From Pyrocephalus nanus (Eukaryota > Chordata > Aves > Passeriformes > Tyrannidae), in NCBI GenBank assembly GCA_038380795.1, contig CM076259.1:23852977-23916976 (forward strand): DNA of 64,000 bases. The letters run 5' to 3'. The stretch's first letter is position 1. Each line of letters starts with the position of its first letter. Below are positions 23,886-36,069 of the stretch, piece after piece. Under the pieces are notes generated by a model. That model searched no databases, had not been told where the DNA came from, and saw only the letters and a program-made list of their open reading frames with translations. The position numbers were made by a program, and so were the translations under genes.

Positions 23886-24340
23886 CTCAGCATAAGGTAA
23901 CTGGCTGCTCCAAATAAATATATATTGAGCTGGCTTCGTTTACTTCAGATACTGCAAAGCCATTTGTTTCCTTCGGCTTCCAGCTCCACTCCCTAAAGCT
24001 GGCCCCAAATAAAATTTTTTTTCAGATTCGCCTTGCTGAAGCCCTTACTCTGCTCTCATGCTGTTCTTCTGCAGTAAGTACATTTCTTTTAACAGAGTTT
24101 TCAGAACACAAGGGGTTTCTTTTATTATTATTTTTAAATCACAAAATGCGCCAGGGAAGTTTTTATCCTCCCACTCACCTCACTCAGATCTCGTCTACAA
24201 ACTGCCTCTAGATTAATGCAAGGAAAAAGATGCTTTTCCTTTTCTTTCCATCCTCTGATTGACATGACATGGGGGAAAGATTATTGCCACAGCCAGGACA
24301 GTTATTCGGGGGTGCAGCCTTGCTAATCAGTTTCACTCAA
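23886..24340. promoter_or_regulatory. Possible conserved noncoding element
   Basis: It has AT-rich cores with retained CpGs. TGATTGACAT (24256-24265) differs by one base from the PBX-MEIS/PREP composite TGATTGACAG. There is also GCTAATCAG (OTX/PITX-type TAATC), CTCCAAATAAATATATATTG and AATTTTTTTTCAGATTCGCC. No frame or repeat was seen. Function is inferred only. Confidence 0.35.
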
Positions 24341-26158
24341 TCCTGAGTCTGTTTCTGAAATTTGGTATCACATAACATACTGGATGGGACCAAATCCAAG
24401 ATACACCTCTTACCAGTCAACATCTTGTTCTGTCTGCTCTTGGCTGCAGAGAAAAATTCCTTTCTATACTACAGATGATGGACAAGTTACGGAGGCAGAA
24501 TGTAATTACCCTAGAGAGGAACTTTGTCTTACCCCCTTTACTCTTACGACAAGTACTATGGCATCTTTAAGCAGGTAGAATTTCAAATTTAAGTCTGAAA
24601 TCATAGCAAGGGAGGACTCACTAACATTGTACAGGGGAAGAGGTAATGGTAAAGGAAAAAGAAAAGCCCCCCCTGCTAACTCATCAGCAATCTTCTACTC
24701 TAAGCTAAGCTTTCCATGGAAGGTTGAAAATACAAATCCTGAGCAAGTTTTGTCTCTACTGAGCTCCTGCAATCTGACCAGAATAAAACCTATGTACCTG
24801 GAGATACATTCAGACCTGTGGCATTGCTCCCCAATGTCACTGGACTGAAGTTTCCTGGACTGACAGTTTATGCATGAGCAGGTACTTGCTCTTTTGACTA
24901 GACATAGGGACATTACTGGAAGGTGAATTTACTCATGTCGTTACTTCTAAGAAACATTTACCACTGTGTCATGGTCTTCTCCAGTTATCCTCATCTTCTG
25001 CCTCTGGTTCCAGGTGTACATTTGGAACCACCGCCTTATATTTTCAATTACTTCACTACCTTCTCTCTTGCTCTGCTTAGAGATCCTCTCCTGAGATACC
25101 TCTAATGTCTCTGCTGAGATATACCTCTCAACATCTCTGTCTGGTGACTAGCCTTCTACAGCAAATGGGGCTATCTCACTTTCTTAAAGATTGTAAAGAC
25201 AATATCCTTGTAAGATGAGCTATATTTGGAAGCGTAATGATTTTTGGAATAAGGAAAAGAAGTTCTCTTCAGAAGTCTAATCAGCTGTGATCTAAGCATA
25301 GAACATTATCTATAATTTTGCTGTCTGCAGAGACCTGTGTCCACAGTACAGAGGTCCATACTGTAGCTCTTAACCAGAGACAGTAATTGTCTAAACTTTC
25401 AGTCACATCCAGACTCTGTCAAACAAGATTAAAATAAAATTTCCTCTGTGCATACACATGCAAATATATGAATCATTCTTCCCATGTTCTCATGTCAAGA
25501 TTGATCACCCTACAATTCCATTATCATCTGAATTCAAAGGATTCATCTCCTCCTCAAGAGCTTTCATCCTGATCCATCTTGGTGTCTCTTAGCAGGGGTT
25601 TTACTCTTTGTATTTCAGCTATAATTTCATTTCAGCATAACCTTGACCTGCCCATGCTACCAGAGCAGTTCTCCTTCATCTAATTGTTCACCCTCCCCCA
25701 TATACATACGAAAATCAGTGTCCTCCCTTAGCTAATATAATACAAAGGAATCAATCTGTCAGGCCCACATATCCGCACAGCCTCAGCAAATTAACCTTGC
25801 AGAGTAATTAGGGCAAGCGCCACGGTGTTGGTATCATGGCCTCATTTTGCTGCTAGAAGCATTAAAAAACTACCACAGCACAGCTACCAGTTAAAATCAA
25901 CAGTTCACTGTATCAATAGGAATAAAGCTAACCAAGTTCTTCCTTGCTCCCATGTTGGGTCATAAGGGTGTACAGATGAGTCTGGAGTTTCTGGAGGTCC
26001 CCCTTGTCACAGCTTTGATGGAGACCAGACCTGAGGAATGGGTGCTTTTCAGTGGAAGCGAGAGGCTCTCAGAGGCTGCAGCAGAGGACAGATTTACTGG
26101 CGAAGATTGTAAGAAGTTGCCAAACAGTCTTTCCAGGCCTGTCATGGCCTAGGAGCTG
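24341..26158. other. Unique noncoding DNA, no gene seen
   Basis: Frames are all under 75 codons and no recognised repeat is present. 25790-25830 carries a few CpGs but nothing nameable. Confidence 0.5.
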
Positions 26159-26159
26159 C

Positions 26160-26290
26160 AGAAGTCAGACAGTTCCTATTTGCATCGCATAATTGGCGGA
26201 GCCTGTCACAACACTGCAAAAGCCAGCTGCTGCTTTCTGCTCAGAGCTAATTCTACCTGATTTATTTAATATTGTAATGAATATAATCCT
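26160..26290. promoter_or_regulatory. Possible conserved element with a perfect octamer
   Basis: The canonical POU/octamer ATTTGCAT lies at 26178-26185, followed at once by CGCATAATTGGCGG. AT-rich sequence (GATTTATTTAATATTGTAAT) comes about 70 bases later. Octamers occur by chance about once in 30 kb per window, so only the combination is suggestive. Confidence 0.3.
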
Positions 26291-29035
26291 CTCTTCCCAC
26301 CCCCCTCCCCACACACTTAGCCAGCAGTTAGAAGGAGCAGACACTGCAGACAAACCTGCACAAGCAGGTGGTGTGGAGTGCCTTGTTGGTTCTTCCAGTG
26401 ACTGAGCAGCTCAGTTCTGTGCTCCAGAGGCAGCAGTGGGATGTGTGCTGGGGAAACGCAGCCATGCACACAGTTTTCTCACACCTAAAGGAGGCTTGCA
26501 GATCTGCAGAGATCATAAATGTGCAGACGAACAGGCGTGACCACAAGTAAAGGACAGAGCATAGCACTGTAGGAACCCAGATTTCAGGCAGACCAGGAGA
26601 GATTTAAAGAGATGTTGCAAGGGATTAGAGAGGTGCAAAGGGATGAAAAGCAAAGATACTAAAAAAGCAGGGTAAAATAAAGCAAACTTGCTTTACTTAA
26701 GCAAAGATGGCAGCAGAGATGGTGGATAAGGACACAGCATCTACAGAGACAACTGGTGAAGAACATCAGGAAGATCTGCTGGCAGATCACTAACTTCTTA
26801 TTCCCACTGAAACAACAATAAAAGCCAATACTACTGTAATCCAATAGTGGCCAAGCCTGGGGGAGCGGCATCTGAAAATCAAAAAGCCCTGGAAGGACAG
26901 AAGCTTCTGACAAAATTTGTCAGAACAAAATCACTTAGCCATTTGAGTCTTCTGCCCTGACAAAGTGCAAGCGGGTAAAGCCAATAGGAGAATGAGTTCT
27001 GCAGGACAATAATGGCTTCAAGAGCGGGACCAAAGTTCGAGCTTTTGAGAGGATAAATCAAACTGTGGCTATGAGAAGCAGCAACAATCACAACTATGGA
27101 AAGAAGCAAAAGCAAAGGCAATAGGAAATACTTCTCTCCATGCAGCATCTAGGGGTTACATCTAGAGGAAGGAAGGAAGCCTAATACTCCCAGCTTCTCT
27201 TTGTCAGGGCAAGACCAAAAGAAGACATGCAACCTAGCCTTTCACTCAACAGCAAAATCAATACTGGTTTCAAATTGGGCTTTATGACCATGTTCAGTGG
27301 GAACTCTGATAGGATGCTCAGAGAATGAGACAGCATTCAGGAGAGGTGCTTTAGTGTCACAGTGGTAGGGAACAGATTAAAAGAGGCAAAAGGAGACTGG
27401 AAAGTGCTGAGGGACAGAGAGATTTAACTAAGAGAGGATGAGCCAGACAGAGAGAACCAAGACATCTCAGGATGTGGAGGAAGAATGTTGCTCCACAGAA
27501 AATAAGTGTGACAGGTTTTTGCTGGCTCTGGAAACATTTGATTGCTGTTTCCACCATGGAAATGCCTGGTTACCCCCAGACAATTTGAGCCCTTATGTTT
27601 TATGCCAAGTTCTCCTAACTGACCTGATTTCAGAGCCCATGACAACCAAGAAGTTTCAGAAGGTGGCTGCAGTTCAGCAGATAGTCTGCCTCATAATACA
27701 CAACCACCATTTTCTGCTTGTAAATTGTTTAGGGAGATACTTTCATGAAATTAGTCTGTGCCCAAACATACAGAAGAAAAGTTCTCTTTAGAGCATCACT
27801 TACTGTTAGAGCTGTTAAGTGGTTGGTCAAATCTAAATATTTTTCTTCCTGCCCATCTTAACTGTGTGTTTTCCAAAATTCAGAATAATTAATCTGCAAC
27901 ACATGCAACAATAGCTGTGCATAGGAACTATCACTGATGCACAAGCCCTGTTACTGAAGGTACACTATCATCCAGATGAGCTGCCACCTGGAGCAGACAG
28001 ATGGAGATGAAGGGAGGAGGAATAAAAGCCAGTTGAGTGAATGGTTTCATTAGGCTGCAAGGAGGAAGGAAAGTGTGCAGAAATGAGAATCAAGAGTTTT
28101 TAGACACTAACAACATGGCAGTGAGTTTGTATAGCTTAGTGGAAACAAGGACCTTTGCCCTATTCTGCTGAAAAGTTTCACTGGTCTCCTACCAAGAAAA
28201 AAATAGTGGTGTAGTAACATCCTGACTTTACCTTTCTCCCTGATCCTTCGGAAGGGCCTAGGGAAAGACATGCTCACCCTTCCCTTTCCCAATCCATCCC
28301 TTAAAAAAGACACAGAGCACTCTGGGGCAAGTCTTTGGGGAATTAGTTAGTTTAGATCCCCAGCCAGGGTGGAGAGGCTCAAGAAAACTGCTAGTCTCTC
28401 CTATTAATACCAGGTCTTCGGATATTAATCCCAGGCTCTCAGTGACCTGGAACACCAGCTATGCTAACAACAAACTTAAAGTCACTAAGACGACTAAGTG
28501 TGAAACCAGATTTAAAGATTTAGCAGCTATTCTCAGCAGCCTCCTGTTTAGGCAAAACACGTCAAAGGCATTTGGAAACTACTGAGAAGTGCCTGGAACG
28601 GTAGCTGATTTCATGGCTGACAATGAAAAGCAGAGCAAGGGGCTTATCTCCAAGATAGAAGTGAGCAGAAGGAAAACTGCCACCAGATACAGTAAAGGAC
28701 TGATCAGACATCCCCAGTGAAAACACTGCTCACTCTGTCAGTGGTACCTGCCCCATCCTCCTCCAGAAAATGCATTTCAGAGGAAGGGGGGAAGAAATTT
28801 GAAGTGGTGAAGAAATCAGAGGTAGAGGACCGTCACTGGTAATCTCAATATTTGCAGGACCTCTGTCCACCCACCCACTTCGTCTACACATTAGAGCCTT
28901 CAGACACTCCAACCTGCTCAGGTAATGACCAGACCAAACGGATTTCCTGTCCTCAGATCTGCTGCCACTCTTGAGTTTGCAGCAGACATTTTGTAATCAG
29001 AGAGCCTGTCATGAGAGACAAGAGACTTTAGCAGA
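26291..29035. other. Unique noncoding DNA, no gene seen
   Basis: A 117-codon + frame (27438-27791) and an 89-codon hydrophobic minus frame (26879-27148) are the longest; neither has a recognisable motif or splice context. No repeats were recognised. Confidence 0.5.
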
Positions 29036-29039
29036 AAAG

Positions 29040-29310
29040 AAAAGTTAATTGCGGAACAAGGGATTTAAAATCTGTTCAAAGGGGGATAATAAAAGAAACA
29101 ATTACAGAGTTTAACCACTGCTGCTGGCGTGGTGTTGAATGTCATTTGTCCTTAGCTACACTGATACAGTTAAACAGTGCACACTCAAGGCTGATGTTTC
29201 GGTTTGCTGTTGATTTTGGAATGTCAGCAAAAGTTTTGTTTCAAACTAAACCAAATAATTTTTTTCTATTTCAGGCATTTAATTAAAAATGATTAGAGGT
29301 TTTATTTTAA
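29040..29310. promoter_or_regulatory. Possible conserved noncoding element
   Basis: It contains AAAGTTAATTGCGG, GTTCAAAGGGGGATAATAAA, GAAACAATTACAGAG (SOX- and homeodomain-like) and GGCATTTAATTAAAAATGAT, with no stop-free frame and no repeat. It ends just before a T17 run at 29346-29362. Confidence 0.35.
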
Positions 29311-30520
29311 AGAGAAATTGCTTCCAATTGACACAAACCCAAGAATTTTTTTTTTTTTTTTTGAAAATGGAAAAATGGAACATTTTGATTTTGGAGGAAT
29401 TTGGGGATACTACTTTGAGAGCTGTCAAAATAGACACAAAAGCTGCCGTGTAGTCAGCATTTATTACCCTGCTTTATTCTGTATGCATTCAGACACAAAC
29501 CCAGCTGAGGCCGTAACAGTCCATTTTCATAAAGCAGATTTAGGGCCAGTGTTTATTTTGCCTTTCTTGCACATTTCTAAAGGCATATTTACTAAGCAGA
29601 AGTGTGAGAAAGTACTTCTTGACCTGAAGCATCTACAGCTGGCTGGAGGAAGCAAAATTTCTCCTTCTCTTGCTCCAAGCAATTACTAGTGGTATGGCAT
29701 TGCAAGGATTAAATTGTAGCATTTCTGCAATAACCCACTACAGGGAGCAACTCAGGACTGCTCTGCCTCCTCGAGTGGCATTAGGGAAACACAACTTGAG
29801 TACTGTGCCTTTCAAAGAGGGAAATGGTAATCTATTTCCTGTATTGATGTATGGCAGAAACCATCTCAAGCAGTTTGGGACTCCATCTACACACAGAGCT
29901 GTAATTGCTTTGTCCCTCAGCAAAGGTCTGCAGAGGAAAGGCAGCAGAGATGACCCACTGACTGAACTCCAGCATGACACATACACGTCTGACTGTAACT
30001 TCTTGCAGTTGTACTTTACTCCCCCAAAAGAGAAATTCAGGTAGAAAGGACCTGAATTCTATTTGCTCAGATGAGGCTGTTCCTTGAGATGCCTTGCAAT
30101 CACTGCTCTCCAACCTAAGACTAAAGAAAAGGGCAGTGGTTTGAAAAGGATTCACCTGAAATTAAGCTCATAGTGCAGAGAGATGAACTTAGGATGTGCT
30201 GAGTTTTCACAGCTACTGCCCCTCATAGTGTCATTCAGGTGTAAATGCATTAGGAATAATATGGCAGGTGTAAGGATCTTGGACTCAGGAGGGCAGTTAC
30301 CCAAGACTTCACTATCAGCACTTGCAGGAACAATAGAGATGCCTTAGTAAGTAAGATAATATGCAATGAGTTTTGAATCAGTCTGCTTTGACACGTAAGA
30401 AATTCATAATAAAAAAAATTATTTATTATAATTTAGTTGGTCTTCATAAAATCAAACAACCTAATCAGAAAATTTTCACAGCTTAAACCCACCTTCGTGT
30501 AAAGAGAAATTTTTTGTCAT
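29311..30520. other. Unique noncoding DNA with two ~124-codon frames
   Basis: Open frames 29318-29689 (through the T17 run) and 29670-30044 are in different frames and have no domain resemblance. A 9-base perfect inverted repeat, AATTCAGGT/ACCTGAATT with a 7-base loop, lies at 30034-30058. No gene is called. Confidence 0.45.
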
Positions 30521-30534
30521 TCTAGTTTTTACAG

Positions 30535-30796
30535 GAACTGCCAAAGAAGGGCAGGGAAAGCAACTTGGTTAAAGCTTCACCAGCAGATTTACAGAGACTA
30601 TTGGAAATGAAAGATCCTGTTCAGAGCCAACAAAGTGTGAGGGTCTGGGTGGACTGGATCTGTTCTATGGCTCAGCTACTTTTGGCCGGCCCCTGATGAG
30701 AAGAGGGTGAACGATGATGATGACTACAGTTATGACAGCATGCTGCATCCAAAGGACCGGGTGCTCTTGGGCACAGCCAAGCTCCTACCACCATAA
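30535..30796 (+). pseudogene. Probable pseudogene or broken exon, unidentified protein
   Basis: A pyrimidine-rich run ending TTTTTACAG (a good splice-acceptor match) is followed by 53 open codons (30535-30693), beginning ELPKKGRESNLVKASPADLQ and continuing through RLLEMKDPVQ and VRVWVDW. The frame then hits TGA at 30694. In the next frame, 33 codons (30695-30793) continue smoothly, with an acidic NDDDDYSYDSM stretch and then HPKDRVLLG, ending at TAA (30794-30796). One extra C in the CCCC run at 30690-30693 would explain the shift. Composition is protein-like: charged residues, amphipathic spacing and few Cys. I cannot name the parent. It could be an exon remnant, a retrocopy piece, a reference-sequence error in a real exon, or chance. 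No second exon was found nearby. Confidence 0.42.
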
Positions 30797-31225
30797 ATCC
30801 CTGCTGCTAACACATCCATCTGCTCTGCAAAGCAGGACCCAAAAGTGTCATCATATTCTGCACTCATAAGAAGCAGATGCAGGTAGCAAAGCAGACTGTA
30901 AGCCAAATTATGCCCATTCAGAGACAGAAGAAGTTAACTGGGGAGTCAAGAGCTCATTTCTTGCTGTGTAGTTTGGGAACTAGTCTGCCAAAAGGAGGAT
31001 ATTAGGCTAGGCAGCTTCTGATTCAGACACATTCAGCAACACCTGTGTTTGTCAGGAAAAAGTATCCTTTTGACTGATACGTTTGCTTTTGCCCCATTCT
31101 TCTCTGTTTGAAGATGAACTTTAAATAATTTAAACACATCCCTGACTGGGTCTTGCTGTCCCAAGGTCTTCCTCCCATCAGTATTCCCCAAGAGGAAGCA
31201 TACCTCTTTCCTCTCATTAATGCAC
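30797..31225. other. Noncoding DNA downstream of the pseudogene candidate
   Basis: No convincing continuation of the frame, poly(A) signal plus tail, or repeat was found. Confidence 0.45.
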
Positions 31226-31229
31226 TAAC

Positions 31230-31470
31230 TTTTTCATTGCTTCTTTATGCTCACTTCTCACCAATCTAAATAATGGATCAATTGAGGTTTTATTCTTTGC
31301 TTTAATTAGGTCTTGAATTTTGAGAGTATTTTACTGTAATTACTTCATTAAATGTGAACTGAAAAGCAAAAAAATCTTCCAAAACAAAGAAAGCTCTGTT
31401 TGTGCTCTTCTATCATTTTTTTAATGATACATAAAGGCAGACTCAAAATTTTAATCAGGTATGGAGTTTT
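31230..31470. promoter_or_regulatory. Possible conserved noncoding element
   Basis: AT-rich stretch with ordered homeodomain-type words: AATGGATCAATTGAGG, GCTTTAATTAGGTC, CTGTAATTACTTCATTAAAT and TTTTTTAATGATAC. No repeat or frame was seen. The texture is suggestive only. Confidence 0.3.
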
Positions 31471-32890
31471 TCTCTCAGTTCATTGTATAGGTAAATACTG
31501 ACAGCCTGTACTCACTGTTTCAACCCAGCAGAGAGAAAGAAAGAGAGAGACAGAAGGGCAAAATTCAGCTATGGATCAACTCAGTCGATCTTATAGTGGC
31601 CTCAGTATATTAATACTGTTCTTATTACACAGACACTTCATTCATATGTGATTGCCTATGCCCCAGATGCTTTACCTCAGGTAAAAATAGTAGGTTATAG
31701 AGGTACCTAAGTTACATTTTCCTTTCTTTTAGTGTGAACAAGATGTTAGAAAAAAAAAAAAACAGTATCACAACTTCCTACCAACTCCCCATCACACCAG
31801 GGTAATTCCTCACTGATTGACTCCAAAGATTTTAAATCCCTTCTCCACCAGCTGGCAACTGTATGATACCAAAGGTAAAAGAGAGCACCAAATCACAAAG
31901 CTTCATGGGAAGGCAAGTGGAAAGAGAGGGTGCAGGGAGAAGGGCATTAGGCTGAAACTGGAGCAACAGCTACTTCACACTTGGGAAGTCGAGGGTCAAA
32001 GTCTGTTTAAGTCAAGGGAAGTTTCAATATCAAATTGAGAGGTGCCCAAATGGAGAAAGTCTGTTTCCTCACACTTTGTTAAATACTCCTTGATTATTTG
32101 TTTTACTGTGGAGAAGGGGAAGGGGAAAGAGGTCATGACAGAGGGGGAGGATTGAGTCTGATATTCCCGCACTAAAATTTAGCTCAAATTCAGAAACAGA
32201 ACACTTTAAAATCTTAATTTTTCTAATGCTAAAAAATTAACCAGAAATGTGCATTTTCAGGATCCTGTCATAACAGTTTCTTTATAAAACAAGTCAATAG
32301 CATGCAGTGCATTTTAAAATCATAGAAATCCCTCTCACAATTGTTCCTTCTCCCCATTCCCCTGAGACTTCTGACTTGGTTAACAAACTAAGATGCAACC
32401 AGGAACACGTACATCTAATGCATCCAGATTGTTTCAGATCTGGATTTGTACAGCCTCTAGCACAAAAAGATTAATTCACTTGAAGATTAATTGTTTTAAG
32501 CACTTATGCCAAACCAGCAAGAAGCAAGAATAATTGCAGTCTGAAAAATCAAGAGGATCTATGGAGAAGTACAGGGAGACTCTACAATGCTATAAATCTC
32601 AGGATTCAGATCCTAAAGTTATATTGTGTAATAATCGTAACAACAGAGCAAGGTGTTTTATGTATAATTTGATAAAGCCTCCCACCCTGAACTTCTAATA
32701 GCATAAATCCAGTGGTGTTAGGTGAAAAGGTCCTGCCAGCTCCCAGACCATCTCTGACAATGGCCACAAGCAAATGCCCTATGAAAGGGCTATAAAAAAA
32801 CCTGACAAAAATACAGCAATGTTTCTCCCTAGTATATTCTTCCAGCATACAGCAGTGTAAAGCTTAGGGATTTTCTGAACCAATGTTTAC
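31471..32890. other. Unique noncoding DNA, no gene seen
   Basis: A short GA-rich patch lies at 31530-31556 and an A run near 31750. Frames are at most 80 codons and unrecognised. Confidence 0.5.
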
Positions 32891-32894
32891 CTAT

Positions 32895-33020
32895 ATATTT
32901 GAGTTTAATAGCCCTTGATGGACTATTCCATGCACTCCCTAATCCTTTTTTGAACTCATTCTTACTTCTGGCCTCCCAGACAACCCGTGGTGACAATTTC
33001 CCTACTTAATTGTATAGAGA
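32895..33020 (-). mobile_element. Old antisense CR1 LINE fragment
   Basis: GAACTCATTCTTACTTCTGG, then CCTCCCAGACAACCCGTGGT and GACAATTTCCCTACTTAATT, follows the antisense of reptile/bird CR1 (TTTTTGAACCTAGTTATACT, then TTGGCCTTCACAACATCCCC and TGGCAATGAGTTCCACAGG). Order is preserved over about 120 bases at moderate identity. It is an ancient, inactive copy. Confidence 0.7.
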
Positions 33021-33425
33021 ATGTAAAATACAATGTGAATATTGCAACTAAATGAAGGCTAAAGGGGAAAATGATAAGTCTGTGAGCAGGATGAGAAAGA
33101 GAAGGGGAGGAAATATTTTGCATGATTAAAGGGGATATGATAAGGAGTGACAGGCTGAAATTATATTCAGCTCAAAGAACAGAAAAGATCTCAGTCTATT
33201 GGGTAGTTATGCATGCTCCCAGTGGATGTGTTGATAATACCACCTTAAACTGGACAGGATAATTCACTCATCTGCCAGCAATACTTGGGGCTATCCTGTT
33301 CTGGAAGGAACAGCTAACAGTCTGGAAATAAGAGCTATTTTTCAAGCTTAGAATAAATTCTTACAAAGTTAAACCCAAATTTTTAAAGAAGGAAAATTTT
33401 CTCAAGACAAGTCTTGGACAGAATT
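33021..33425. other. Noncoding DNA, no gene seen
   Basis: No frame or repeat was recognised; the CR1 relic may extend a little into this stretch. Confidence 0.45.
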
Positions 33426-33429
33426 CCTA

Positions 33430-33665
33430 TCTGTTGTGATGGAGAAGGGAGAAAGCTATTACATTTAATGTTGAGGATGGGTTGCAGGCTGGGAAAGGCT
33501 GTTTCTGGCCTTACAGAGAAGAGGCATGTGGTACAGATTATTGTGGGATGACTGATGCCAAAGGCTCTTCGCAAGGCTGCGTTAGATGCTGTTTTTCTTA
33601 ATATGTTCGCTCCGCTCTGTTGCTTGGTTGGTAAATTTTTATTAGTCAAACTGGCCAAGAGGGAG
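33430..33665. promoter_or_regulatory. Possible conserved noncoding element
   Basis: CpGs are kept at CTTCGCAAGGCTGCGTTAG and TATGTTCGCTCCGCTCTG, with TTATTAGTCAAACTGGCC nearby. A 91-codon minus-strand frame (33383-33658) covers it but has no family resemblance. An enhancer-like element is the likelier reading. Confidence 0.3.
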
Positions 33666-34495
33666 CTGAATTAGTAGAGAGAGAGGATTGATAGGGCTAC
33701 CATGGCTGAGACCAGAAACATACATACGCATATGTGTGCACTCACACACACACAAATTTAAATCCAGCCTATTAAGTAAAGGAGAGTAGAGAATAAGAAA
33801 TTTTAGATTTCTTTTTATAGAGGGGTCCTTTATCTGTCTCTGGCCAAGTTATTTAGAAGAAAAAGAAAAAAAAAATAAAAGAGGAATAAATCTCAGTTTT
33901 TCTGAAACCTCAGTATTGGAGCCAATGGACTCATTAAATTCTTCGCAGCTTCTGTATATTCTGAAAGGCAGACTATCCCACAGATAGTTTTGGGGGAGGA
34001 TGTTCCCAAGGCTTTCACAAACCTTATGAGTGTTTAACCTCATGATCAGCTTATCTGACTATCCTGGATCCCATCCTGGAGGTACTGTGGCCTAGAGGCC
34101 AAAGGTTAAATTACTCTCAGTGTCCCACTCAGCCCATGGCCCCTATGCAGAGCTTGACAAAAAAGGGAGGGTAAGCTGAAGTGCTGGGTTTCCTGATATG
34201 AATGCCTGCCCACCAGAACTGGATAGAAATGACCAACTCATTTTTTATCCCATAGGTTTCTGTATGGTAGCAGCTTCCAAGATTGCTGAGCTGGGCAGGA
34301 TTCAAATTTGCAAGCAGTACTGCTACACAATGGCTTTCCATTTCACCTTTGAAGGAAAAATTATCTAAAGTGGTTCTGCTTAAATCAGAGCTCACTTCTA
34401 CCCTCCTCCCCCTTCTCCACCATATTTCAGGACTGAGTGTGACATCTGGCATGACACATGGGGAACCTGCAATCTAGAGAACTAATCCATCTTTA
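33666..34495. other. Unique noncoding DNA with a CA tract
   Basis: A (CA)n tract lies at about 33740-33754. A 107-codon minus-strand frame (34129-34452) is unrecognised. Confidence 0.5.
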
Positions 34496-34498
34496 TAA

Positions 34499-36069
34499 GT
34501 GAAGGACATCCATATATTTCAACATAGCCTAGGAAAGACTTGCAGCAGGAGAATCCAGCAACTTGGCCAGGCACTCTGCATATTTTATGAATGTCAGCAT
34601 CTAAACTACCTCAGCCAGCGGAAAAACAAAGCCCTCCAAAGTGGCCTTGAGGGCGCTGACTTGGGCAGCAGAGACAAGTATTTCTATGAGAGGAGACTAT
34701 CACTGTTTCATTCTTCTGCTTTCCCCCATGCTTCCTGGTATCTCCACAACTGCAGCGATTCACACTTCTGCCTTCATTTATGGAAAGAGGCAAATGTTCA
34801 TACACTGGGCAAGGCAAGCCACCAGCATTCTGTACGTGCTGGATGCACAGGGCTCAGTGAAGGATGCCTTGAACCCATGTCTACCGCAGCTCTTGGTGCA
34901 TCTCTGTCTTATTCTGCATCTCCCTTTACTATCCATGTCCCACATCCATCTGCAAAGCCAAGTCCTTGCTCTTCTGACCCACTTCAGACCTCGTCACACT
35001 CACTGCTGTTCCAGACTATTACAGGGTGCTGTTCCAAAGCCATCTCTTCCTCCTTGGTTACACACAGCAGCTCTGGGAGGACAAGGAATGCTTAAAGACC
35101 AGGAAAGCTGAAAATACTAGCATTCGTATATTTTCCTGTTGAGCAAATAAGACACAGAGGCAAATATTGCTGTTTCTTTGAAACATTTAGAAGTCTGGCT
35201 GAGCATAAAGAATGTCAACCCAGGGCAAGCCAGGCCAGCCTACTTCCAGCTGAACATCAACACACAACAGCAGAGAGTAGCTGTGGTGAATTCAGCTGAG
35301 TGAATTCTACTGTCTCTTTCTCCTTATATTCAAAACTAGAACAAAATAAGGGTCAATTCTCCAAACAAATCCTCTCTGGCCAAGACCTGGGGAAGACAGG
35401 ATTAATTAATATCCCAGTGGTCAGTAAATGTGGAGGTGTTTTCTCTGCAAGGGGCCAAAATTTGAAGTTCCTCTAAAGCTCTTAAGATTCTGTGGATGTG
35501 GGAGCCATTTGGACAGGAGAGCAAACTATTTATGTAACACACACTCCAGGCTTGCATCCAAAATGCTGGCCTTTGATCAGAAAAAGACATTATCCCAAGC
35601 CAACCTTACAAACACCAGCATGAGTGCCAGAGTGACCAGATGGTGCTCGGGTACCACTGCAGCCCCCTGGACCGATTCCCTTGCAAACACTGGCAACTGT
35701 GATGGGCAAGGATGCACCCTCCCTCCCCATCGCTCCCTTCATAAATCCAGCAAGGTGTGCCAACTTTCCCCAGCAGCATCAGGCTCTTCTGCAGCTCCCT
35801 ACCGCTCCTCTCACAAGCAAGCTGCCAGTGGGCCCTCACAGTGCCAAATATTGCTGCATCTTCCAAACTGCTTCCCTCTCAAGCACTGGCAAAGGTGCTA
35901 CGACAGCGTCACTAGTGATATGCTCCTCTTTACCCTTTCCATTGCCAGTGCCGGCAGTGATGCCAAGGTGCTCAAATTGTGCCAGACATCAATAAAGATG
36001 CTTTGCAATAATATAATACCTTCTTGCAAGAAATGGCAAAAAGGCCCAGGTATCCAGATGGTGCTCTAA
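34499..36069 (+). other. Cluster of long but unrecognised open frames
   Basis: Four + strand frames overlap or follow each other: 34499-35095 (198 codons), 34641-35111 (156), 35428-36069 (213, the longest in the window) and 35681-35995 (104). The sequence is C-rich and poor in TAA/TAG, which opens several frames at once. Products are rich in Ser, His, Cys and Leu, with no domain, signal peptide or repeat I recognise, and no splice or polyadenylation context ties them together. Overlap of two frames in the same DNA argues for composition rather than coding. Part of a noncoding transcript cannot be excluded. Confidence 0.3.

Noticed and set aside
26879..27148. 89-codon hydrophobic minus-strand frame resembling a signal peptide start
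   Set aside because: No family resemblance, no splice context and typical chance length.
35115..35185. Possible antisense MIR fragment
   Set aside because: Only about 60% resemblance over 35 bases to the reverse of the MIR core; too weak to call.
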